A stretch of DNA of 25,338 nucleotides from Nemertoderma westbladi (lineage: Eukaryota; Xenacoelomorpha; Nemertodermatida; Nemertodermatidae), in contig JAUCBJ010002873.1 in the NCBI GenBank assembly GCA_032718475.1, positions 1 through 25,338 of the forward strand, given 5' to 3'. Positions 16,309-24,468 of the stretch are shown here, piece by piece; the stretch's first letter is position 1; every line of letters starts with the position of its first letter. The position numbers and the translations under genes were made by a program. Under the pieces are notes generated by a model. It worked only from the letters and a program-made list of their open reading frames with translations, had not been told where the DNA came from and made no database searches.

Positions 16309-18421
16309 TTAAGTTATCGGTGAATGTGTAAATCACAGGAGGCAACCCCAAGTTAAGTTATCGGTGAATGTGTAAATCACAGGAGGCAACCCCAAGTGAA
16401 GTTATCGGTGAATGTGTAAATCACAGGAGGCAACCCCAAGCCCCTCTATCGGTGAATGTGTAAATCACAGGAGGCAACCCCAAGCCCCTCTATCGGTGAA
16501 TGTGTAAATCACAGGAGGCAACCCCAAGCCCCTCTATCGGTGAATGTGTAAATCACAGGAGGCAACCCCAAGTTAAGTTATCGGTGAATGTGTAAATCAC
16601 AGGAGGCAACCCTAAGCCCCTCTATCGGTGAATGTGTAAATCACAGGAGGCAACCCCAAGCCCCTCTATCGGTGAATGTGTAAATCACAGGAGGCAACCC
16701 CAAGCCCCTCTATTGGTGAATGTGTAAATCACAGGAGGCAACCCCAAGTTAAGTTATCGGTAAATGTGTAAATCACAGGAGGCAACCCCAAGTTAAGTTA
16801 TCGGTGAATGTGTAAATCACAGGAGGCAACCCCAAGTTAAGTTATCGGTGAATGTGTAAATCACAGGAGGCAACCCCAAGTTAAGTTATCGGTGAATGTG
16901 TAAATCACAGGAGGCAACCCCAAGCCCCTCTATCGGTGAATGTGTAAATCACAGGAGGCAACCCCAAGTTAAGTTATCGGTGAATGTGTAAATCACAGGA
17001 GGCAACCCCAAGCCCCTCTATCGGTGAATGTGTAAATCACAGGAGGCAACCCCAAGTTAAGTTATCGGTGAATGTGTAAATCACAGGAGGCAACCCCAAG
17101 CCCCTCTATCGGTGAATGTGTAAATCACAGGAGGTAACCCCAAGTTAAGTTATCGGTGAATGTGTAAATCACAGGAGGCAACCCCAAGTTAAGTTATCGG
17201 TGAATGTGTAAATCACAGAAGGCAAACCCCAAGTTAAGTTATCGGTGAATGTGTAAATCACAGGAGGCAACCCCAAGTTAAGTTATCGGTGAATGTGTAA
17301 ATCACAGGAGGCAACCCCAAGTTAAGTTATCGGTGAATGTGTAAATCACAGGAGGCAACCCCAAGCCCCTCTATCGGTGAATGTGTAAATCACAGGAGGC
17401 AACCCCAAGCCCCTCTATCGGTGAATGTGTAAATCACAGGAGGCAACCCCAAGCCCCTCTATCGGTGAATGTGTAAATCACAGGAGGCAACCCCAAGCCC
17501 CTCTATCGGTGAATGTGTAAATCACAGGAGGCAACCCCAAGTTAAGTTATCGGTGAATGTGTAAATCACAGGAGGCAACCCCAAGTTAAGTTATCGGTGA
17601 ATGTGTAAATCACAGGAGGCAACCCCAAGCCCCTCTATCGGTGAATGTGTAAATCACAGGAGGCAACCCCAAGCCCCTCTATCGGTGAATGTGTAAATCA
17701 CAGGAGGCAACCCCAAGCCCCTCTATTGGTGAATGTGTAAATCACAGGAGGCAACCCCAAGTTAAGTTATCGGTGAATGTGTAAATCACAGGAGGCAACC
17801 CCAAGTTAAGTTATCGGTGAATGTGTAAATCACAGGAGGCAACCCCAAGTTAAGTTATCGGTGAATGTGTAAATCACAGGAGGCAACCCCAAGTTAAGTT
17901 ATCGGTGAATGTGTAAATCACAGGAGGCAACCCCAAGCCCCTCTATCAGTGAATGTGTAAATCACAGGAGGCAACCCCAAGCCCCTCTATCGGTGAATGT
18001 GTAAATCACAGGAGGCAACCCCAAGCCCCTCTATCGGTGAATGTGTAAATCACAGGAGGCAACCCCAAGCACCTCTATCGGTGAATGTGTAAATCACAGG
18101 AGGCAACCCCAAGTTAAGTTATCGGTGAATGTGTAAATCACAGGAGGCAACCCCAAGCCCCTCTATCGGTGAATGTGTAAATCACAGGAGGCAACCCCAA
18201 GCCCCTCTATCGGTGAATGTGTAAATCACAGGAGGCAACCCCAAGCCCCTCTATCGGTGAATGTGTAAATCACAGGAGGCAACCCCAAGCCCCTCTATCG
18301 GTGAATGTGTAAATCACAGGAGGCAACCCCAAGCCCCTCTATCGGTGAATGTGTAAATCACAGGAGGCAACCCCAAGCCCCTCTATCGGTGAATGTGTAA
18401 ATCACAGGAGGCAACCCCAAG
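16309..18421. repeat. 44-bp minisatellite, 48 units of two types
   Basis: Each unit is an 8-bp block followed by a nearly invariant 36-bp block (TCGGTGAATGTGTAAATCAC, then AGGAGGCAACCCCAAG). The 8-bp block is either TTAAGTTA (type A) or CCCCTCTA (type B), with single-base variants TGAAGTTA and CACCTCTA only once each. I read the order as AAABBBABBBAAAABABABAAAAABBBB AABBBAAAABBBBABBBBBB (48 units). One unit near 17225 has an extra A; a few have single changes (TATTGG, GTAAATG, CAGTG). The left flank resembles type A and the right flank continues from type B. There are no stop-free long frames and no gene is implied. Confidence 0.97.
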
Positions 18422-18892
18422 CCCCTCTCTCTTCCTCTTGGCTGTTACCTATAAAGCAATGAGGGCGCCACACTAACTCCCAATGTTGAACTCCCCACCT
18501 ATTGTAGGCTATTGTTTCTTCTTGGTCTTCGGAATGGCAATGTATTTATGGGTTCACCCAAACGCATTAACAGTTTGGTAATTGATTGTATCTACTGACT
18601 GGGCTCATGGAGTATTTTGTTGGAAATGCAATGAAAAAACCTGTCGCTGGCGATGATAAAAAACATGTTGTGATCTCATAAAATAGATAAACTTTGTCCA
18701 CGTCCAATTTTAATATTTGATGTTTTTTGGATGATTTTATTGCTTTTCCTTCTCAACTGCAGGACAGAAGTGAAAGTAACATAAAGTTAAATAAAATTCA
18801 ATGGAATAAATGAAAATCTAATTAGACATCTCAAACTTGTATTTTTCGGAAGTTATAGTTAGTAATGGCACTGAATTTTGGAAACCATCAAA
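18422..18892. other. Intergenic DNA including a minus-strand copy of the 1-410 repeat
   Basis: The first 300 bp hold nothing recognised beyond a short CT-rich stretch adjoining the minisatellite. From about 18745 to 18892 the minus strand matches the repeat at 50-105 and 205-260 of the window (ATGTCTAATTAGAT, TTATTCCATT, CCGAAAAATACAAGTTTGA). This sequence is the target into which LINE-C inserted. Confidence 0.5.
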
Positions 18893-18926
18893 TTTATCAA
18901 TTGATTGTGTCATCATTTGCGTCATA
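18893..18926. repeat. Target-site duplication, left copy (34 bp)
   Basis: TTTATCAATTGATTGTGTCA and the following 14 bases through GCGTCATA are identical to 21112-21145. They immediately bracket LINE-C: the (TAG)n 3' tail on this side, and the truncated 5' end on the other. Confidence 0.93.
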
Positions 18927-18965
18927 CTACTACTAGGATCGGCATGCTGCATTGCAGCTGCATTT

Positions 18966-20785
18966 TTAAGAATGCTGTGCCGGCTTGTCAACAAAATTGC
19001 ACCGCCACAACTTCCTATCACCCATGACATTTGCTAGATCATCCGCATCTTTAAGGCCAGTGTCCTTTAAGATGCGTCTCAAGAAAGTCATGGGCTGTCC
19101 ACCATGCTTATTCACTCCATGAGGCTGCCAAAGTACAAGATTATGCACTGGCTGGTCCTCACGGCGAAAGCAATGTCCTGCAAAGCGGAGGCGATTTTGT
19201 TCTAGTGTCAAGCTTGGGGGAACCAATGAGACACCTCCAATGTTATATAGTGTCTGGTTGGAGATGTGTGCATTGTACTTGACACAATGTACCCGGCGTA
19301 GCATTCTTGTGAATGTGCCATCCAGAGATTTGGTGTCCTCAGCAGTTAGAGCCCAGCATGGACTCCCGTAGAGGAGTACTGGAACTACTGCTGCTCTGAA
19401 TAATCGGACCTTAAGTTTCCGATTAATTCTAGGTGACTTCCAAATCCTGGAAAGCCTATTCAAGGCTGCCCATGCCTTTCCCTTACGTATTCGAAGGTCC
19501 TCACCTGACTTCCGGATCCATGATCCCAGGTAACAGAAGTCGTCCACATGCTCAAGCATACCATCCTTTGAGCTTATGCTCATCCGATCAGAGACTTGCT
19601 GAGGACTTTCAAAGTTAACTGTCAGAATTTTGGTCTTTCTGGAGTTAATAAAAAGACCAACACTAGAAGCAGCATGTTCTAATGAGCTGAGGAGCCGCTG
19701 GGCTCCCTCTAATGATTCTGAGAGTACTCCTAAGTCATCAGCAAAGTCTAGATCAGTTAGGTACTTGGCAGGATTTCCTCGACTTCTGGAGCCAGTAGGT
19801 GGAGTTATCATCACCCCATCATCATTATGATGATCTAAGGACATGCGTAGAACATAGTCAACCACAATAATGAACAAGAATGGTGCAAGTGTGTCTCCTT
19901 GGAGGACGCCCCTTAACACTTCAAATGGTTCTGTGTCACCATCAACAGTAGACACAAATGTTGTCGAACCATCGTATACTGATCTGATTGCTGCAATAAT
20001 TTCATCAGGAATCCCATATAATGAAAGTATGCTGAACATACGTGAGCGAGAGACTGAATCAAAGGCCTTGAAGAAGTCAACAAAGATAACAGCCAGATGC
20101 CTGTCTTTCTTTTTTGATAACTCTTCAATTATCCTTCTAAGTGCCAAAATGGGCTCCATGGTCCCACGACCTTTACGGAACCCATTCTGATTTCCACGTA
20201 GCAGTCTCTCAATGGGATCCCTGATGCGATTTAATACAATTCTATTGTATAGTTTTGCAGCAATCGAGATCAATGAGATTCCCCGAAAAGAACCATAGAG
20301 TGTTAGGTTGCCCTTCTTGGGAACTGGCACCAACTTATTTGTTTTCATTTCTTGTGGGACTCTTGTTGTACGGTACATGTCTACTATGATGGGATAGATG
20401 AGCTTTAAACACTCAGGTATTTTAAAGACCTCAGGGGGAACACCATCTACTCCACTGGCACGATTGGTCTTAATGCTCTTTGCAGCAGCCTTCACTTCTG
20501 CAAAGGAGATATCGCCAATGGGAATATCTGGGAGTACAGACTCAGACACTTTTACTTCTATAAAGTTATCAGGCAATACCCTGTCATTATTGAGGAGCTT
20601 TTCAAAGTGGGCTTTCCAACCATTGAGGCGATCGGCTGGTGATTCAGCCTTAACCTTGGTGGTTGGTTGGCTTTTCCGCCCAGTAAGCAGATTGATCGAT
20701 TTCCATGCCTGGGATGATTGCCTGCTGTCGTCAGCATCATTGATGGCATCAACCTGTTGGTTTATTAGCTCCTGTAGATTAACAG
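18966..20785 (-). pseudogene. LINE-C reverse transcriptase, open frame without EN
   Basis: About 606 residues are open from the palindrome at 20785 to the stop at 18966. Upstream linker NLQELINQQVDAINDADDSR and INLLTGRK lead into RT motif KTNRASGVDGVP, then NKLVPVPKKGN and FRGISLISIAAKLYNRI, NGFRKGRGT, catalytic motif A VDFFKAFDS, motif B RGVLQGDTLAPFLF and motif C DFADDLGVLS. The three catalytic aspartates are all present. The C-terminal region has VDDFCYLGSWI, VPVLLYGSPCWAL, RRVHCVKYN, NRLRFAGHCFRR and LKDTGLKDADDL. The enzyme copies LINE RNA onto nicked target DNA. It lacks a natural start because the frame was continuous with the missing upstream ORF2 and is cut off by a TAA in the palindrome. 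The lack of internal stops marks a recent insertion. Confidence 0.88.
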
Positions 20786-20884
20786 TACTCTGTTAATCTA
20801 CAGGAGCTAATAAACCAACAGGTTGATGCCATCAATGATGCTGACGACAGCAGGCAATCATCCCAGGCATGGAAATCGATCAAT
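20691..20884. repeat. Perfect 95-bp palindrome with 4-nt loop in LINE-C
   Basis: The arm 20691-20785 (starting ATTGATCGATTTCCATGCCT) is exactly complementary in reverse to 20790-20884; the loop is TACT at 20786-20789. The 20691-20785 arm is genuine LINE-C code (minus strand, LQELINQQVDAIND...), while the other arm is an inverted copy lying between it and the upstream VKAASRSL code. No mismatch is seen, so the duplication is recent or is an artefact of library preparation or assembly. Confidence 0.97.
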
Positions 20885-21111
20885 GCCTGATCAGGGACCT
20901 AGATGCAGCTTTAACTGCATTCTTGGCCGCTGTAGTCTGTTTGAGTCGGGACTCTTTCTGCGCCTTATGAAGGTCATTTCGGCACTTCTGAATTTTGTTG
21001 TCAGTCCAGGGGGCCCTTTTCCTGTTTCGAGGGTATACAGGAACTGTTTCTGCAGCTGCTAACTTAACTGCTTCTGTAAAGGCAGTATAGCCCTCACAGT
21101 GATCAATTGAT
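20885..21111 (-). pseudogene. LINE-C ORF2 linker upstream of the RT
   Basis: Minus-strand frame: CEGYTAFTEAVKLAAAETVP, then RNRKRAPWTDNKIQKCRNDL, KAQKESRLKQTTAA and VKAASRSL. A basic KRAPWTDNKIQ block followed by a helical Lys/Ala-rich linker is usual just upstream of the RT in LINEs of this type. In the intact element it would continue directly into NLQELINQQ, which now lies beyond the palindrome. Its 5' end at 21111 is the truncation point, where TCAATTGAT microhomology is shared with the target duplication. Confidence 0.8.
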
Positions 21112-21145
21112 TTTATCAATTGATTGTGTCATCATTTGCGTCATA
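21112..21145. repeat. Target-site duplication, right copy (34 bp)
   Basis: Identical to 18893-18926. It marks the 5' truncation end of LINE-C. Confidence 0.93.
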
Positions 21146-21289
21146 AGGGTTTGTGAGGGTTCTAAGGGTACAAATTTCCAGTACCAAATTTTGTAAATAA
21201 GCAAAATAATTAGTAGATATTATCAATTTGTTTCTTTCGTTATACGGATTTACAGAGTTTAAGTGGCATATCCCCCAGAAACCCAAACA

Positions 21290-21782
21290 AAAACAGTATG
21301 TGCCATGGCAAGATTCTGGATGAGGTTGCTAGTAAGAGAGAAGTTCTCAAGATAGCCTATACAAAGAAAAACCGAACAACGAACAACCGAAAACATCAAC
21401 AAGGTTGAGAAAGCTAAGGAAGATTTTAAATTGGCCGGCAACATCAGCCGCCAGGAGAAGTACATACAGGACAAGATTGAAGAAATTACAACTGCTCACA
21501 TACAGCAACAATCAAGACTTACCTGGCAAATTGTAAATGAGGTATCTGGTCGGAAAAGTTGTGCAAAGGGGCGCCTCAAAGCCGATAGTCCTGAAGAACG
21601 TGTTGGGAAGTGGAAAAATCACTTCAGCAACTTGCTTGGGCAGCCACCAAACATCGAGGTCAGCCCTACAAAGAAAATATATGACAAGACACTACCTATA
21701 GAAACAGGGGACTTCACACCTGCCGAACTCCAAAGAAGCATTAAAAGCATGTCCAATAATAAAGCGAGTGGATTAGATGACC
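21290..21782 (+). pseudogene. LINE-D, linker upstream of RT (first part)
   Basis: The plus strand encodes KILDEVASKREVLKIAYTKK, then after a frameshift NKVEKAKEDFKLAGNISRQE, SRLTWQIVNEVSGRK, LKADSPEERVGKWKNHFSNL, GDFTPAELQRSIKSM and NNKASGLDD. This is the same organisation as LINE-C (WKSINLLTGRK, AESPADRLNGWKAHFEKLL, NRASGVDGVP) but a clearly different family. The frame leaves homology after GLDD at 21782, where unrelated sequence begins. It is continued, after two inserted pieces, at about 22640. Confidence 0.78.
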
Positions 21783-22316
21783 GGGAAAACTTACTTGGAC
21801 GGGTCAATCCTCCCGTGCCATCCATTAAGGCCATCATGGACGGACAGTAACTTTATTTCGAAGCTTTTCGCTATGAACGGAGTCACATTTACAATAAAGG
21901 AAAATCTACTGCTAGATTACTACAACATCTCCTTGCGACCGGACTAGACACACTATAACATAACATAACATTAACCATACTCCGCAATTTATACTAATAC
22001 TGTGCTCTCCTGTGTTCTGAACAAATTTTATTGTGTTGTCTCATTTTATTAATAATGTGTTTTAATAGGGTCCTACTCGGCCCCATGCATTTTAAACTGT
22101 GTCATAACTGAATTTTATGGACTAAATCCTGTCGTGCTTACTTAATTTTAATTAAATGGAATTTTATCCGCCATATCCGACCATAGTTTGTTGGAATTAT
22201 TACCTATAATATATGGAAATACCTACTTAATAACTTTCGTTCAATAACGGTATGGTGAAATTATTACTATAATATCAATTAATTTGAATAATATACAAAT
22301 CTATCTATCTATGAAA
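21783..22316 (+). mobile_element. Probable 3' UTR of another LINE, ending in (ATCT)n
   Basis: AT-rich, noncoding sequence that starts abruptly within LINE-D and ends in AAATCTATCTATCTATGA (about 22297-22314). A terminal tetranucleotide run and an abrupt 5' edge are typical of a 5'-truncated LINE copy. It contains GAACGGAGTCACATTTACAA and a CATAACATAACATAACATT run near 21958-21972. No protein domain is recognisable, so the family is unknown and the left boundary is inferred from the end of LINE-D homology. Confidence 0.5.
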
Positions 22317-22337
22317 TCAGTGCAGAGGTATGAAAAA

Positions 22338-22618
22338 CTTTGCTTTCGCCGTGAGGACCAACCAGTGCATAATCTTGTACTTTGGCAGCCTCATGGAGTA
22401 AATAGACATGGTGGACAGCCCATGACTTTCTTGAGACGCATCTGAAAGGACACTGGCCTTGAAGATGCAGATTATCTAGCAAATGTCATGGGTGATAGGG
22501 AGTTGTGGGGGCCCAATTTTCTCGACAAGCCGGCACAGCATTCTTAATTTGTATGCAATATGTATATATAATGCAGCTGCAATGCAGCATGTCGATCGTA
22601 CGTAGTAGTAGTAGTAGG
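22338..22618 (+). pseudogene. 3' end of a LINE-C family copy
   Basis: The plus strand encodes CFRREDQPVHNLVLWQPHGV, HGGQPMTFLRR, a stop (22443-22445), KDTGLEDADYLANVMGDREL and DKPAQHS with its stop, then GCAGCTGCAATGCAGCATG and (GTA)n at 22602-22616. This closely matches the minus-strand LINE-C 3' end by eye (roughly 90%). It lies between the (ATCT)n tail and the resumption of LINE-D. Confidence 0.88.
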
Positions 22619-22639
22619 CCTAGTAGAATGAAAAACAGG

Positions 22640-24085
22640 CTAACGGCTAAGCAGACCATTATTGGATGTTTGCAACCGGATGCTGAAAGGTGAAAAGCCA
22701 CCACCAAATTTACTAAAGGTCAACTAAAGCCTCTCCCCAAGAAAGGAGACTTCGGTATACCAACAAACTATCGTGGGATCTTTCTGCTTGTGGTAGATGC
22801 CTAAATATGCAACAAAGTGATTCTATATAGGATTAGGCCTCACATAGATAAACTACTGCGTAAAAGCTAAAACGGATTTCGACCAAATAGATCAACAATA
22901 GCTCTGATGCTTGCACTACGGAGACTGATTGAGGGAATTAAGTCACATAATCTCCCCGCAGTCCTGACTTTCGTGGACTTCAAGAAAGCATTCGACTCAA
23001 TCCATAGAGATAAATTGATGTAAATCCTAAGAGCTTATGGAATACCAGAAGTAATTGTTGCTGGCATTGGATTGTTATATTGTGACACAAAAGCTCATGT
23101 ATTCTCACCATATTGTGAAACTGAGTTTTTCTCAATCCTGGCTGGCGTACTGCAAGGTGACACATTAGCACCATTACTATTTGTAATTGTGCTGGATTAC
23201 GCAATGAGGACGGCCACAAAGGGTGAAGATCTGGGATTCACACTACAAGAACGCAGAAATAGTAGATATCCGGCAACTACAGTCACAGACACCGACTTTT
23301 CGGATGACATCGCCCTGCTCTCTAATACGCTAGCAGATGCACAGCTTCTACTAAATAAAGTGGAGAGGGCTGCTAAGGAGGTTGGATTGCATATAAATGC
23401 TACCAAGACCGAATTCATGACCTTTAATGTTGATGGAAACTTGACAACAATTGATAATAATCAACTAAGGAAGGTCGATGACTTCCAGTACCTTGGATCA
23501 TGGATAGAGAGTAGCAAAAAGGACATAGAAGTTAGGAAAGCAAAGGCTTGGGTAGCTCTATCAAAAATGGATACCATTTGGAAATCAGATCTCTCCAGGC
23601 ACCTGAAGACCAAGTTCTTTCGAGCCACAGTGGAAAGTGTATTTTTATACGGGGGTGAGACCTGGACACTGACTAAATCACTTGAACAACGAATTGATGG
23701 TTGCTACACCAGACTACTAACACTAAGGGCAGCCCTAAACATTAGCTGGAGACAACACATGACAAACGCCAAGCTTTATGGTACAATACCACCTGTAGGC
23801 CCATCAAATCACTCTCCGTGAACGCAGAATAAGATTCAGGTGGGATACTGGTGTAGACCTAAACATGAGGTCATAACAGATCTACTTTTCTGGCAACCGA
23901 CACAAAGAAAGCTTAGCCATGGACGGACGACCGGCTAGACCAACTTGAAAGGAATACTGAACTTGAGAGAAACGAAATACATAGAAATACATAGTTGCGA
24001 CAACTACAGTATGGAGAATCGGGAAGCCTGGGAGGATCTTATTTCCACTGTCCGCGTTCGCTCGACCTACTGTAGTAGTAGTAGT
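22640..24085 (+). pseudogene. LINE-D reverse transcriptase and C-terminus (second part)
   Basis: Homology resumes with LLDVCNRMLKGEKP, shifts frame, then reads PLPKKGDFGIPTNYRGI, NGFRPNRST, motif A LTFVDFKKAFDS, motif B AGVLQGDTLAPLLF and motif C DFSDDIALLS (S in place of the usual A before DD). The thumb and C-terminal region show KVDDFQYLGSWI, VESVFLYGGETWTL and, in shifted frames, LLFWQPT, GRPARPT and MENREAWEDLISTVRVRST. The copy ends in (GTA)n at 24072-24084. Three in-frame stops (22802, 22868, 23021) and frameshifts after about 23810 make it dead. About 20 residues are missing relative to the end of part one, so the interrupting insertions were accompanied by a small deletion. Confidence 0.88.
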
Positions 24086-24089
24086 GTTC

Positions 24090-24300
24090 AAAATGAAAAG
24101 TGTTGGGTACTTGTATTTTTCATTATTGCCTAAACAGTCGACTAAAAATGTATTCAGCGCTCCAGAAAACCTATATCGAAAAATTTTGGTTTTTTACTTG
24201 AAATTTTGGTGCTGCAAAAACACCCCAGTAATTTTTTTGAATTTTTATTCTTCGTTGAGATTGAGAATAGTAAAATCTACGTAGGCCTACAAACAAAAAA
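24090..24300. repeat. Diverged relative of the 1-410 repeat
   Basis: GAAATTTTGGTGCTGCAAAA at 24201-24220, followed by CACC, a TTTTTGAATTTTTATTCT stretch and a GAGA-rich segment, parallels 342-430 of the window (AAAATTTGGTGCTG, then GGTTTGAATTCTTATTTTCT). The match is loose and the edges are uncertain. A TAGGCCTA octamer lies at 24282-24289. Confidence 0.4.
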
Positions 24301-24468
24301 AAATCAGACGCTTCCGTTAAAGTAGATTTTATTATAGCCCGGTTCTACTGTAATAGGGTTAAGAATAACTCAACGATATTAATTCGTTACTGTACATCCG
24401 TACCGCCAGAAATTCCCATATCTACCAGTGATCAAAGGTCGATAGGCCTATATACGTGTATAACATTA

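Larger units (their letters stand above)
18927..21111 (-). mobile_element. LINE-C, young 5'-truncated LINE with RT
   Basis: A minus-strand non-LTR retrotransposon ending at its 3' side in a short TAG microsatellite (18927-18935) after a 3' UTR of about 30 bp. It is 5' truncated, beginning within the linker upstream of the RT (CEGYTAFTEAVKLAAAETVP), so the endonuclease is missing. Perfect 34-bp direct repeats flank it, as expected from target-primed reverse transcription. The coding region is uninterrupted except for a 95-bp inverted duplication. Related copies are at 1161-1370 and 22338-22618. The clade (RTE-like or another microsatellite-tailed group) is not resolved by eye. Confidence 0.92.

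Noticed and set aside
16309-18421. CRISPR-like array (36-bp repeat with 8-bp spacers)
   Set aside because: The so-called spacers are only 8 bp and of just two kinds, there are no cas genes, and the surroundings are eukaryotic. It is a minisatellite.
20398-20796. Plus-strand frame of 132 residues antisense to LINE-C
   Set aside because: It is the complement of clear RT-linker code and has no recognisable domain.
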